DNA of 64,000 nucleotides. Source: RGIG8244 sp045592785 (lineage in GTDB: Bacteria > Verrucomicrobiota > Lentisphaeria > Victivallales > UBA1829). Positions 44,250 to 52,341 of the stretch are shown here, one piece after another; within the stretch, counting starts at the first letter, position 1; the number at the start of each line of letters is the position of its first letter. Below the pieces are notes generated by a model. It saw nothing but the letters and a program-made list of their open reading frames with translations. It did not search any database and was not told the origin of the DNA. Both the position numbers and the translations under genes were made by a program. The stretch lies in contig JAZNVL010000017.1 in the NCBI GenBank assembly GCA_045592785.1, forward strand, positions 1 through 64,000. Reading direction: 5' to 3'.

Positions 44250-45488
44250 ATGGAAGAAAATTTCCTGCAGGAAAATTTTGCCGCCCGGATCGGCGGTAAC
44301 ATGTTTGGTAAGGATACCAAAATCTATAAGTTCGAAAAGATCAAAAGAGCCAAACGCGCCGCAGCCGCCGCAAATCCCGGGGTGGAACTCATCGATATGG
44401 GCGTGGGCGAACCCGATGATATGGCGTTCCCCGCAGTTGTGGAAACACTCTGCAAAGAAGCCGCAAACTGGGAAAACCGTATCTATGCCGATAACGGCTG
44501 CGCCGATTTCAAAGCCGCCGCCGCCCGGTATATGAAGAGCCTTTACGGCGTGGAACTGGATGCCGATACCGAAATCGTTCATGCCATCGGCAGCAAATCC
44601 GCGCTGACTCTGCTCCCCGCATGTTTCATCAATCCCGGCGACATCACCATCATGACCGTCCCCGGTTACCCCGTCATGGGCACCTGGACCAAATATCTGG
44701 GCGGTGAAGTGGTGAACCTTCCGCTTCTGGAAGAAAACGGATTCCTTCCGGATCTGGATTCCCTCACCGAAGATCAGCGCAAACGTGCGAAACTGTTGTA
44801 TCTGAACTATCCGAACAATCCGACGGGCGCCTCTGCCAGTGTGGAATTCTTCACCAAAGCGGTGAAATTTGCACAGGAAAACCAGATCCTCATCGTCAGT
44901 GATGCGGCGTATGCTCCCCTCAATTTCGTTGGGAAACCCCTGAGCATCCTCTCCATCCCCGGCGCAATGGATTGCTGTATCGAACTGCACAGTATGTCCA
45001 AAGGCTTCAACATGACCGGATGGCGTTTGAGCTGGGTCTGCGGAAATCCGCTGGCAGTGAAAGCCTTCGCAACCGTGAAAGACAATGCGGACAGCGGACA
45101 GTTCCTGGCAGTGCAGAAAGCCGCCATCGCCGCTCTGGATGATCAGGCGACCATTACGCCCGCCATCAGCGAAAAATACGAACGCCGTCTCACCAGCATG
45201 GTGGAAACATTGAAGAAACTCGGGTTCAACGCGAAAGTTCCCGCCGGTTCCTTCTACCTGTATGTGAAGGCACCGAAAGCTTCTTCCGACGGCAGTGTGT
45301 TCGCTTCCGGCGAAGATTTCAGCCAGTGGCTCATCAAGAACAAACTCATCAGTTCTGTTCCCTGGGATGATGCCGGTCCCTACGTCCGTTTCTCCGCCAC
45401 CTTTGTGGCACGCGGCGGACGGGAAGAGGAAGAACGTGTTCTGGCGGAATTCGCGCGCCGTCTCTCCGACGCCAAGTTTGAATTTTGA
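44250..45488 (+). CDS. dapL: Probable LL-diaminopimelate aminotransferase
   Basis: A 412-residue fold-type I aminotransferase. LNYPNNPTGA (about 190), SDAAYAPLNF (about 222) with the ring-binding Asp, and the PLP lysine in ELHSMSKGFNMTGWRLSW (about 255) are all clear. The HSxSKxxNMTGWR form is typical of the DapL group. It converts tetrahydrodipicolinate to LL-diaminopimelate in one step, which fits lysA and lysC in this window and the PVC assignment. An alternative is another amino-acid aminotransferase of the same subclass. Confidence 0.75.
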   Translation: MEENFLQENFAARIGGNMFGKDTKIYKFEKIKRAKRAAAAANPGVELIDMGVGEPDDMAFPAVVETLCKEAANWENRIYADNGCADFKAAAARYMKSLYGVELDADTEIVHAIGSKSALTLLPACFINPGDITIMTVPGYPVMGTWTKYLGGEVVNLPLLEENGFLPDLDSLTEDQRKRAKLLYLNYPNNPTGASASVEFFTKAVKFAQENQILIVSDAAYAPLNFVGKPLSILSIPGAMDCCIELHSMSKGFNMTGWRLSWVCGNPLAVKAFATVKDNADSGQFLAVQKAAIAALDDQATITPAISEKYERRLTSMVETLKKLGFNAKVPAGSFYLYVKAPKASSDGSVFASGEDFSQWLIKNKLISSVPWDDAGPYVRFSATFVARGGREEEERVLAEFARRLSDAKFEF

Positions 45489-45508
45489 CCATTTCAGGAA
45501 CTCCCGCT

Positions 45509-47236
45509 ATGAAAACAGGCAAATCTGCACAACGCAAAAAGAACCTCCCCGTCAAGGGCGCGGATGTCGTAATACAATGTCTGGAAAATGCCGGCGTCGA
45601 TATGATCTTTGCATATCCCGGCGGACAGTCCATTGAATTGCATCAGGCTCTCACCCGGAAACCGGGGATCCGGGTCATCCTCCCCCGGCATGAACAGGGC
45701 GGAGCGTTTGCAGCTGTGGGATATGCCCGCGCCACCGGGCGGACCGGTGTGTGCATGGCGACCAGCGGACCCGGTGCCACCAATCTGATCACCGGGATCG
45801 CGGATGCCTACATGGATTCCGTTCCCACGGTCTTCATCACAGGACAGGTCCCTCTGGCATTCATCGGGAAAAATGCGTTCCAGGAAACAGATATCATCGG
45901 TATCACCCGCCCCATCGTGAAACACAGCTTCCTCGTTTTGAAAGCGGAAGACATTCCCGCCATCATGAACGATGCGTTCCGCCTGGCGAATTCCGGGCGG
46001 CCTGGACCGGTGGTGGTAGACGTGCCGAAAAATATTCAGCAGCAGGTCTTCACCCCGGAATACCCGGAAAACCCCTACGGACTGGATTACACGGCACTTC
46101 ATCCTGTCATTGACGAACAGGATTTCAAACAGTTGCGCAAGTGGATCCTGAGCGCACGGCGTCCCTGTATTTATGCGGGCGGCGGGATCATCACTGCCGG
46201 GGCTTCGGAAGAACTCCGGAAGTTTGCCCGTGGGTATAACATCCCGGTGACCTCCACCATCCATGCGCTGGGCGCGTTCCCTGACGATGATCCGCTTTCT
46301 CTGCTCTGGTTGGGAATGCACGGGTCATACGCCGCCAATTACGCCGCCAATGAGTGTGATCTGCTGTTGACGTTCGGTGCCCGGTTCGATGACCGCGTGA
46401 CCGGGCCGACTGCCACCTTTGCGCCCGATGCGACCATCGTGCATGTGGATATCGACTGGTCGGAAGTCAACAAGAACAAACGGGTCGCCATGGGTATGCT
46501 GGCGGATGTGAAAGATGTGCTCACGCGCCTCAATGCCCAGCCTGTCCGGTTGGAAAACAGGGAATGGCACAGACAGATCGCGGAATGGAAGAAGGAATAT
46601 CCTGCCCGCACTTACAAGAAAACAAAACTGCCCCAGCCCCAGCAGATCGTGGAGACACTCTCCCGCCTGACCAATGGCGAAGCCATCATCGTGCCGGGTG
46701 TGGGACAGCATCAGATGTGGGCTGCGCAGTATTATCATTACTCCAAGCCCCGGCAGTTCCTCACGTCCGGCGGACTGGGCTCCATGGGCTTCGGTCTCCC
46801 GGCTGCCATGGGTGCGAAACTGGCGTGTCCGGATGCCGTGGTGATCAATATCGACGGTGACGGTTCCTTCCAGATGAACATTCAGGAGCTCGCCACATTG
46901 AGCGTGGAAAAGATCCCGGTGAAGATGATCCTGCTGAACAATCAGCATCTGGGCATGGTGGCACAGTGGGAAGACCGGTTCTACGATTCCAACAGAGGAA
47001 ATACCATTCTCAAAAATGATTATGTCCCCGGGTTCTACCCCGATTTCGTCACCATTGCCAAAGGGTACGGCATTCCCGCCATCTCTGTGACGAAACGCGA
47101 TCAGGTGGAAGACGCCATCCGCACCATGCTGGAAACGGATGGACCGTTCCTGCTGGATTGTCATACGGGTTATCACGAACATGTACTGCCCATGATCCCG
47201 CCGGGCAAGACGTACCGTGATATCATTACGTCATAA
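45509..47236 (+). CDS. ilvB: Acetolactate synthase, large catalytic subunit
   Basis: A 575-residue thiamine diphosphate enzyme. FAYPGGQSIELHQAL and RHEQGGAFAA (the cofactor-activating Glu) open the protein, GKNAFQETDIIGITRP lies at about 110, and DGDGSFQMNIQELATL with the ILLNN tail is the ThDP-Mg motif (about 440). It condenses pyruvate units for valine, leucine and isoleucine. The regulatory small subunit gene ilvN, which normally follows, is absent. The start at 45509 follows CAGGAA; an in-frame TTG overlaps the dapL stop. The gap to dapL is 20 bases. Confidence 0.93.
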   Translation: MKTGKSAQRKKNLPVKGADVVIQCLENAGVDMIFAYPGGQSIELHQALTRKPGIRVILPRHEQGGAFAAVGYARATGRTGVCMATSGPGATNLITGIADAYMDSVPTVFITGQVPLAFIGKNAFQETDIIGITRPIVKHSFLVLKAEDIPAIMNDAFRLANSGRPGPVVVDVPKNIQQQVFTPEYPENPYGLDYTALHPVIDEQDFKQLRKWILSARRPCIYAGGGIITAGASEELRKFARGYNIPVTSTIHALGAFPDDDPLSLLWLGMHGSYAANYAANECDLLLTFGARFDDRVTGPTATFAPDATIVHVDIDWSEVNKNKRVAMGMLADVKDVLTRLNAQPVRLENREWHRQIAEWKKEYPARTYKKTKLPQPQQIVETLSRLTNGEAIIVPGVGQHQMWAAQYYHYSKPRQFLTSGGLGSMGFGLPAAMGAKLACPDAVVINIDGDGSFQMNIQELATLSVEKIPVKMILLNNQHLGMVAQWEDRFYDSNRGNTILKNDYVPGFYPDFVTIAKGYGIPAISVTKRDQVEDAIRTMLETDGPFLLDCHTGYHEHVLPMIPPGKTYRDIITS

Positions 47237-47271
47237 ATCTGTTCGTACAGATTTCCGGAAACTGCTTTTAT

Positions 47272-47322
47272 TATCCCCTTGTATTCTGCCTTTTTGCGTG
47301 TAAGGTAGCATACAGGGGGATA
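47272..47322. other. Imperfect 19-base hairpin between ilvB and the ferritin-like gene
   Basis: TATCCCCTTGTATTCTGCC (47272-47290) can pair with GGTAGCATACAGGGGGATA (47304-47322) with about three mismatches. There is no T-run after it, so it is not a standard terminator. It may be a leader structure of the ferritin-like gene or an mRNA stabiliser. Confidence 0.35.
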
Positions 47323-47363
47323 TTCTATGTCCCGGAGTGCAACCATTAAAAAAGGAGGGTAAA

Positions 47364-47882
47364 ATGGAAAGCAAAGCACAAAAACTCGTGAACATGGATA
47401 TGGACACACTGCTCCGTATGCTCAACAAAGCCTATGCCGATGAATGGCTGGCGTTTCTTCAGTATTGGACCGCCGCCCACACCGTCAAAGGAATGCTCCG
47501 CCGGGAAGTGGTCAAAGAACTCATGGAACACGCCATGGAGGAATTCGAACACGCGCGGAAACTGGCGGAACGGATCGAACAGCTGGGCGGAAATGTACTG
47601 CTGACACCCGAAGAATTGATCCGGGAGGCGAATTGTGCGTATGTCAGCCCGTCGAAAGCCTGCAGCGGGAAGATCGTGGATCAGACAATCGCCAGTGAAC
47701 GGTGTGCCATTGCGGTGTACCGGCGTATGCTGGAAGAGACCCACGGACGGGATATGGTGACGTATCATCTGGCGTTGGAACTGTTGAAGGAGGAACTGGA
47801 TCACGAAGCGGAATTTCTGCAGATCCGGGAAGACCTTGACAGCATCAAAACAGCGATGCAGGACCAGTGTTGTCCGAAATAA
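47364..47882 (+). CDS. Ferritin-like diiron protein (bacterioferritin/rubrerythrin type)
   Basis: A 172-residue four-helix protein. The metal residues are visible on four helices: Glu in ADEWLAFLQYW, Glu-xx-His in MEEFEHARKLAERI, Glu in IASERCAIAVYRRML, and the ExxH pair in LLKEELDHEAEFL. It likely stores iron or protects from oxygen or peroxide. It has no rubredoxin domain. Several Cys residues (AYVSPSKACSG and the C-terminal QCCPK) are unusual. A near-perfect SD (AAAGGAGG) gives the start; an earlier start would lose this site. Confidence 0.83.
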   Translation: MESKAQKLVNMDMDTLLRMLNKAYADEWLAFLQYWTAAHTVKGMLRREVVKELMEHAMEEFEHARKLAERIEQLGGNVLLTPEELIREANCAYVSPSKACSGKIVDQTIASERCAIAVYRRMLEETHGRDMVTYHLALELLKEELDHEAEFLQIREDLDSIKTAMQDQCCPK

Positions 47883-47907
47883 AACGTAAAAAAACGGATT
47901 GACGCGT

Positions 47908-47948
47908 TGCAGTTTTTCCCTGAAAACGGGGAAAAACTGCATTTTTTT
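47908..47948 (+). terminator. Strong terminator after the ferritin-like gene
   Basis: Thirteen-base perfect arms (47908-47920, 47929-47941, beginning TGCAGTTTTTCCC) are followed by seven T residues. Confidence 0.9.
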
Positions 47949-47991
47949 CATAAAAAATCGAAAAAAAAAGAAAACTTTTCCAAAAAGCGGC

Positions 47992-48019
47992 TTGACATGA
48001 TGAAGTTCTGCATTATGTT
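47992..48019 (+). promoter_or_regulatory. Promoter of the RAM-domain gene
   Basis: Consensus TTGACA (47992-47997), a 16-base spacer and TATGTT (48014-48019) are visible. The leader to the ATG is about 70 bases. Confidence 0.6.
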
Positions 48020-48094
48020 AGCAAACGAAGGCCGGTCTTCGGAAGATCGGAGACAGTAAGAAACCTGAATACTAAAACAGTGAAAGGCAGCAGA

Positions 48095-48370
48095 ATGATC
48101 ACAGCAATGATTCTGGTGAATGTGGAGCGTTCAATGCTCCAGAGTGTGATGGATGAAATCCTCGCAGTTGACGGTATCGTGGAAATCCACTCCGTCGTCG
48201 GCGAATATGATTTGGCAGCAATTGCCCGCGTGGAAACCAATCAGCAGCTTTCCATGATCATCGCGGATAAAATGTGTTCTCAGATCAAGGGAATCACCCA
48301 CACCAAGACCCTCATTACTCTCGGCTCTCAGTTCAAATACGATGCCGAAGCCGCTTACGGCCTCAAGTAA
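48095..48370 (+). CDS. Stand-alone Lrp/AsnC effector-binding (RAM) domain protein
   Basis: A 91-residue protein made only of the alpha/beta RAM domain that follows the DNA-binding part in Lrp/AsnC regulators: ITAMILVNVERSMLQSV, VDGIVEIHSVVGEYDLAAIARVET (given as VDGIVEIHSVVGEYD and LAAIARVET), and ITHTKTLITL. The GEYDL loop binds amino acids in the family. There is no helix-turn-helix. It may sense an amino acid and act through another protein. The start at 48095 has AAAGG seven bases upstream. Its stop overlaps the comF start (TAATG). Confidence 0.85.
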   Translation: MITAMILVNVERSMLQSVMDEILAVDGIVEIHSVVGEYDLAAIARVETNQQLSMIIADKMCSQIKGITHTKTLITLGSQFKYDAEAAYGLK

Positions 48371-49116
48371 TGAGATCGCTGCATCTGGCAGCCCGTCTTG
48401 CAAAAACCGGAAAGCTCCTGGAGCTTCTCCGGTTTTTTTTACCCCTGGAGTGTCCCGTCTGCGGCGGTCAGCCCTTTGACGGTTCTCCCAATATGTTATG
48501 CAAGGATTGTCTGCAGAAGATCGAATTCCTGACCCCGCCCGTGTGTCCCATGTGCGGTTGCGAATACAACGGACTGCTGGATGTCTGCCCGCTGTGTCTG
48601 CAAAGCGGGAAACGTCCGTGGGACGGAGCGCTTTCCGTATTCCGGATGAATGGGCTTGTGAAGGAACTGCTGCATAACTGCAAATATCACAAACAGCCGG
48701 AACTGGCGGCACTTCTTGGCGAACTCTGTCTGCTTTCGCTCCGCAACAATATGCCGCACATCGATTGCATCGTGCCGGTCCCCCTGCATTGGAGACGGTT
48801 CCTGCAGCGTGGATTCAATCAGTCGGAAGAACTCTCCAAACGTCTCGGGCAAGGTCTCGGGATCCCGGTAGTGAATGCACTCCGGCGTAAAAAATACACG
48901 AAACAGCAGGCAAAATTGGGAAAAGAGGCAAGAATTTCAAATTTATCCGGTGCTTTTTCAATAAATCATTCGACTTTTGTCGAAAAGCGTGCTATATTAT
49001 TAGTAGATGATGTAATGACGACTGGTGCTACGTTATCGGCAGCGGCGCGTGTCCTGAAACGGGCAGGTGCGGCAAAGGTTTATGTTTTTACGGTTGCACG
49101 AAGACAAAGGAATTGA
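48370..49116 (+). CDS. comF: ComF family phosphoribosyltransferase-like protein
   Basis: A 248-residue protein. The N-terminal zinc region has CPVCGG, LCKDC, CPMCG and CPLC pairs (about 29-80). The C-terminal half is a type I phosphoribosyltransferase fold with the PRPP loop ILLVDDVMTTGATL (about 210) and RGFNQSEELSK. ComF relatives act in DNA uptake or in recombination-linked functions, and the reaction is not settled. Residues 12-24 (KTGKLLELLRFFL) are coded by a terminator-like hairpin at 48402-48440. This segment has the hydrophobic helix expected before the first zinc pair, so it appears to be true coding sequence. Confidence 0.85.
   Translation: MRSLHLAARLAKTGKLLELLRFFLPLECPVCGGQPFDGSPNMLCKDCLQKIEFLTPPVCPMCGCEYNGLLDVCPLCLQSGKRPWDGALSVFRMNGLVKELLHNCKYHKQPELAALLGELCLLSLRNNMPHIDCIVPVPLHWRRFLQRGFNQSEELSKRLGQGLGIPVVNALRRKKYTKQQAKLGKEARISNLSGAFSINHSTFVEKRAILLVDDVMTTGATLSAAARVLKRAGAAKVYVFTVARRQRN
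48402..48440 (+). terminator. Terminator-like hairpin inside the start of comF
   Basis: AAAAACCGGA pairs with TCCGGTTTTT and the inner AAGCTC with GAGCTT, around a short loop, followed directly by eight T residues. It lies 32 bases into comF and 32 after the RAM gene stop. Confidence 0.75.
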
Positions 49117-49118
49117 AT

Positions 49119-50006
49119 ATGGCTGTTTTATTTAACAGAAATCCGAAACTGGCGGATGGCGATCTGGCATCCGATGCAGTCGCGGCGGAAGTACCGCGGA
49201 GGAAAGAGATCCCCGAAGGTCTTTGGGAAAAATGCAAGCAGTGTGAAGAAACCATTTTTACCAAGCAGAAAGAGGAAGACTGGAATATCTGTCCGAAATG
49301 CGGTTATCATTATCCCCTTTCCGCATGGAGACGGATCGAACTCCTTACCGATGAAGGATCCTTTCAGGAGATCGATGCCGACCTGGAATCCGTGGATACC
49401 CTCAAATTCGAAGGGGTCGCATCCTATGTCGAAAAACTCGCTTCCAATAAAAAGAAAACCGGACTCAAAGATGCCGTTATCTGCGGGGAAGCCACCCTCG
49501 ACGGGAAGCCTTTCGCTCTGGGTGTGATGGATTTCCGGTTCCTCGGTGCAAGTATGGGCGCGGTCGTGGGCGAAAAGATCACCCGCATCACCGAATATGC
49601 AACCGCGAAAAAACTCCCGCTGGTCATCGTGACTGCCAGCGGCGGCGCACGCATGTATGAAGGCATGATCAGTCTCATGCAGATGGCAAAGACCAGCGGC
49701 GCTCTCGATCGTCATAAAGAAGCAAAACTGCCTTATATCGTCATTATGACACATCCCACCACCGCAGGCGTGACTGCCAGTTTCGCTTCCCTGGGGGATC
49801 TGGTTCTGGCGGAACCGGGCGCGTTGATCGGGTTTGCCGGTCCCCGCGTGATCAAGGATACCACACAGGCGCAATTGCCCGAAGGATTCCAGACTGCGGA
49901 GTTCCTTTTGCGCAAGGGAATGATCGATCGCATCATTGATCGGAAAAAATTACGCGAAGAACTTAGTTTTTGCCTTGATTTTTTCGTTTCAGGGTGTAAA
50001 GTATAA
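49119..50006 (+). CDS. accD: Acetyl-CoA carboxylase carboxyltransferase subunit beta
   Basis: A 295-residue protein. A Cys4 zinc ribbon lies near the N-terminus (CKQCEETIF, CPKCGYHYPL; about 36-65). The crotonase-like core has VASYVEKLASNKKKTGLKDAV, given as SYVEKLASNKKKTG and LKDAV, then ASMGAVVGEKITR, TASGGARMYEGMISLMQMAKTS (given as TASGGARMYEG and MISLMQMAKTS) and LIGFAGPRVI. With AccA it transfers carboxyl from biotin to acetyl-CoA, the first step of fatty acid synthesis. Starts 2 bases after comF stop, preceded by AAAGG; an in-frame TTG six bases upstream is less likely. Confidence 0.96.
   Translation: MAVLFNRNPKLADGDLASDAVAAEVPRRKEIPEGLWEKCKQCEETIFTKQKEEDWNICPKCGYHYPLSAWRRIELLTDEGSFQEIDADLESVDTLKFEGVASYVEKLASNKKKTGLKDAVICGEATLDGKPFALGVMDFRFLGASMGAVVGEKITRITEYATAKKLPLVIVTASGGARMYEGMISLMQMAKTSGALDRHKEAKLPYIVIMTHPTTAGVTASFASLGDLVLAEPGALIGFAGPRVIKDTTQAQLPEGFQTAEFLLRKGMIDRIIDRKKLREELSFCLDFFVSGCKV
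49975..50002 (+). promoter_or_regulatory. Candidate promoter of the SRP RNA gene, within the end of accD
   Basis: TTGATT (49975-49980), a 16-base spacer and TAAAGT (49997-50002) lie within the last codons of accD. The RNA would start near 50009 and be trimmed, or there is a closer start not recognised here. Confidence 0.4.
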
Positions 50007-50044
50007 GAGTAACAGGTACACAAGGTACCGCAGATGGTGATTTT

Positions 50045-50152
50045 GCCGGATGCCGGACCCTGTGCGTTGGAATTTCTGTGAACCGGGTCAGGTTGGGAAC
50101 AAAGCAGCCCTAAGCAGAAACGCCAGGCGCCGCAGGTGTTCTGTCATCCGGC
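50045..50152 (+). ncRNA. ffs: Signal recognition particle 4.5S RNA (small bacterial type)
   Basis: About 108 bases folding into one long hairpin. The ends pair as GCCGGATG with CATCCGGC; further helices are CCTGTGCG with CGCCGCAGG, and TTTCTG with CAGAAA. The apical part has the invariant SRP domain IV pattern: GGGTCAGG, an internal loop GGGAA, then AGCAGCCC. This binds the M domain of Ffh for targeting membrane proteins. A run of T residues (50153-50159) follows the closing helix as terminator. It carries no Alu domain. The gene lies between accD and the convergent MFS gene. Confidence 0.93.
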
Positions 50153-50157
50153 TTTTT

Positions 50158-51390
50158 TTATTGTTCCGGGAGAGCCTCTTTCCGGATCATGCGGAGCGCG
50201 GGGAACATCAGAACGAACAGCAGGAACAGGATCCCTGCGCTGGAGAAAAAGATACTGCGTACCCCGAATTGATAAGTCAGCCCGGCGGCAAAGAAGGAAC
50301 AGACCAATCCGCCGAGAGAACTCATGCTTGCCTGCCATCCGAAGACACTGCCCTGGTATTCCGGTTTCGTGATCTTCAACAGCAGGATCTGTATGACCGG
50401 GGTAAATCCGGCAGCCATGAATATCACAAAGAACCGGCTGATGATCAGCGATAATATATCACGGGAACACGCCTGGAATATTGCCCCCGTCCCGCAAAAA
50501 AACAACAGCACATACATCAGACGTTCCGGCTTGAATTTTTCGCAGAACCAGCCGACTGAAAGCCCGGCAAGCACGCCGCCCACCGATGCCGCCGAACTGA
50601 TGATTCCGGTATACAATGCCGCTTCTTTGATCCCTACGATATGTTCGGTCAGGACCGGGATAAAGGGGTCTTCCATCCGCCGGGAAATGGAAAAAATGAA
50701 AGCGATCCCGAGCAGCCAGAGTAAGGCGGGCGATGCCAGTTCACGCAATTTGAGTTTTTCCGCCTTTTCTTTGACCATGGGCACAAAGTTTTCCCGCGTG
50801 AATATGTGGACCAGCAATGCACTGGTCAGATAGACCGAACCACACGCCATAAATGACGTGAAGTACCCGAAGTAATGGACAAGTAATCCCCCCACAAGGT
50901 AGCCTGCCACATGACCGCATTCCATGACCGCAAGCAGTGTCCCCAATATCATGCCGTGTTTTTCTTTCGGGGACGTGGTGACAAGCAGTGTACGCGCCGG
51001 GACAACGGTCCCTGCAAGAAAACAGCTGATCAGACGGATCAGCAGCAGCACCCATATATTCGGGGCAAAATACATCAGTGGATAAGTGAATGTGGCGGCA
51101 TAACTGGCACGCAGCAGCATCCGTTTCCGTCCGAAACGGTCCGCAAGACGTCCCCAGAAGGGATATGCCAGGGTCAATGCGATCATGCCAGCCATAAAGT
51201 ACAGGGAGACATAAACGCCCCGCAACTGTTCATCCACGATCCCCAGATTTTCCCGTATGAACAGAGGGATAAAGGGCTGACAGCATCCGGTTCCGACCAT
51301 TGCCAGGAATTGGGCGATCGCAACGATGACGAGATTGAGTTTCCAGTTGATTTCTTTTTGCGGCATATCGGTTACCATTATACATTTCAT
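50158..51390 (-). CDS. Major facilitator superfamily transporter, drug-efflux type
   Basis: A 410-residue protein with 12 predicted membrane helices. The MFS motif A between helices 2 and 3 reads PFWGRLADRFGRKRMLL (GxLADRxGRK type), and a second GLSVGWFCEKFKPERLM lies in the middle. The pattern with FLAGTVVPARTLLVTTSP resembles drug or sugar efflux pumps of the DHA1 group. Substrate is unknown. It has its own promoter and a LysR-type site upstream, and a lysR gene directly before it, so it is probably the regulated target. Other ATGs a few codons inside are possible starts. Confidence 0.85.
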   Translation of the reverse strand: MKCIMVTDMPQKEINWKLNLVIVAIAQFLAMVGTGCCQPFIPLFIRENLGIVDEQLRGVYVSLYFMAGMIALTLAYPFWGRLADRFGRKRMLLRASYAATFTYPLMYFAPNIWVLLLIRLISCFLAGTVVPARTLLVTTSPKEKHGMILGTLLAVMECGHVAGYLVGGLLVHYFGYFTSFMACGSVYLTSALLVHIFTRENFVPMVKEKAEKLKLRELASPALLWLLGIAFIFSISRRMEDPFIPVLTEHIVGIKEAALYTGIISSAASVGGVLAGLSVGWFCEKFKPERLMYVLLFFCGTGAIFQACSRDILSLIISRFFVIFMAAGFTPVIQILLLKITKPEYQGSVFGWQASMSSLGGLVCSFFAAGLTYQFGVRSIFFSSAGILFLLFVLMFPALRMIRKEALPEQ

Positions 51391-51404
51391 TTATACAATA
51401 TGGT

Positions 51405-51432
51405 AATATACGCATAAAACGGAGAAATGCAA
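51405..51432 (-). promoter_or_regulatory. Promoter of the MFS gene
   Basis: On the minus strand TTGCAT (51427-51432), a 16-base spacer and TATATT (51405-51410) are visible. The start point would be near 51398. Confidence 0.55.
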
Positions 51433-51451
51433 ATCGTATTTTATTATAGTT

Positions 51452-51472
51452 ATTATAACCCGAGGTTATAAT
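51452..51472. promoter_or_regulatory. Perfect palindrome, candidate LysR-type operator
   Basis: Nine-base arms ATTATAACC (51452-51460) and GGTTATAAT (51464-51472) flank CGA. It fits the T-N11-A form of LysR boxes and its centre is about 64 bases upstream of the predicted MFS start, the usual place for a LysR recognition site. It overlaps the last codons and stop of the lysR gene itself. Confidence 0.55.
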
Positions 51473-52337
51473 ATTCCCGGATGATGCTGATGAACGCCCG
51501 GGCTTGCGGCAGCATGGGCCGGGCCGGATTGTAATAATAGGCAATGGGGAGTTTTTCCGCCACTTCATAACCGCCGATGACAAGTCCCGCCTGTTGTGCC
51601 GGGCTTATCAGGTAGTCGGGGACGAACCCGATCCCGAAGTTTTCCCGCACCAGGTCAATGATCGTGGCGGAGGAGTATACGGTCATGAATACGTTCATGG
51701 GCAGTGGATCCAGCAGATTGCGGATCACTGCATGGATATTGGATTCCGGAGGATAACAAATGAGTTTATCTTTCGCGATCTCTTCTTTGGTCACCCGTTT
51801 TTTCTCTGCCAGCGGGGACTGTCTGGAACGGATCAGTTCCAGACGGCTGTAAAACATGGTATGATACACCAGACGCGGGTCCGGACGCCAGGCATTGCCC
51901 AGTCCGATATCCGCATATCCGGCAGTGATGGTATCGGCATGAGTGCCGACCGAAGCCGTTGCGTGGATCCGGGGTGAGATCCCGGGGTAACGCTCCAGCA
52001 ATCGTTTGAGGAGGGGCGGCAGAATGTTGTGCGCCAGCAATTGTCCGCAGAGGATATTGAGTTCGCCGGAGACGGTATCGTGGAGTTTGGTCAGTTTTCC
52101 GGGGATGGCTTTGATCCGTTGTATGATCTCTTCCGCCTCCGAGAACAGTTTTCTGCCGTCATCGGTGAGCAGTACGCCATTGGAATTCCGGACGAAAAGT
52201 TTGGTATTGAGTTCTTCTTCCAGCGACTGGATCTGTTTGCTCAAGGCGGGCTGACTGATAAAACAATGTTTCGCCGCGACTGTAAAACTGCCCGCTTTTG
52301 CCACTTGAACAAAATATTCCAATTGCGTTGATGTCAT
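51453..52337 (-). CDS. LysR-family transcriptional regulator
   Basis: A 294-residue protein. The first 65 residues are a LysR winged helix-turn-helix: LEYFVQVAKAGSFTVAAKHC, FISQPALSKQIQSLEEEL and LFVRNSNGVLLTDDG. The remaining part is a two-lobed periplasmic-binding-like effector domain (LNILCGQLLAHNILPPLLKRL, given in part as LNILCGQLLAHNILPP). It likely controls the adjacent MFS gene and perhaps mntP. It follows mntP by 4 bases. The inducer is unknown. Confidence 0.92.
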   Translation of the reverse strand: MTSTQLEYFVQVAKAGSFTVAAKHCFISQPALSKQIQSLEEELNTKLFVRNSNGVLLTDDGRKLFSEAEEIIQRIKAIPGKLTKLHDTVSGELNILCGQLLAHNILPPLLKRLLERYPGISPRIHATASVGTHADTITAGYADIGLGNAWRPDPRLVYHTMFYSRLELIRSRQSPLAEKKRVTKEEIAKDKLICYPPESNIHAVIRNLLDPLPMNVFMTVYSSATIIDLVRENFGIGFVPDYLISPAQQAGLVIGGYEVAEKLPIAYYYNPARPMLPQARAFISIIREYYNLGL

Positions 52338-52341
52338 GTCG

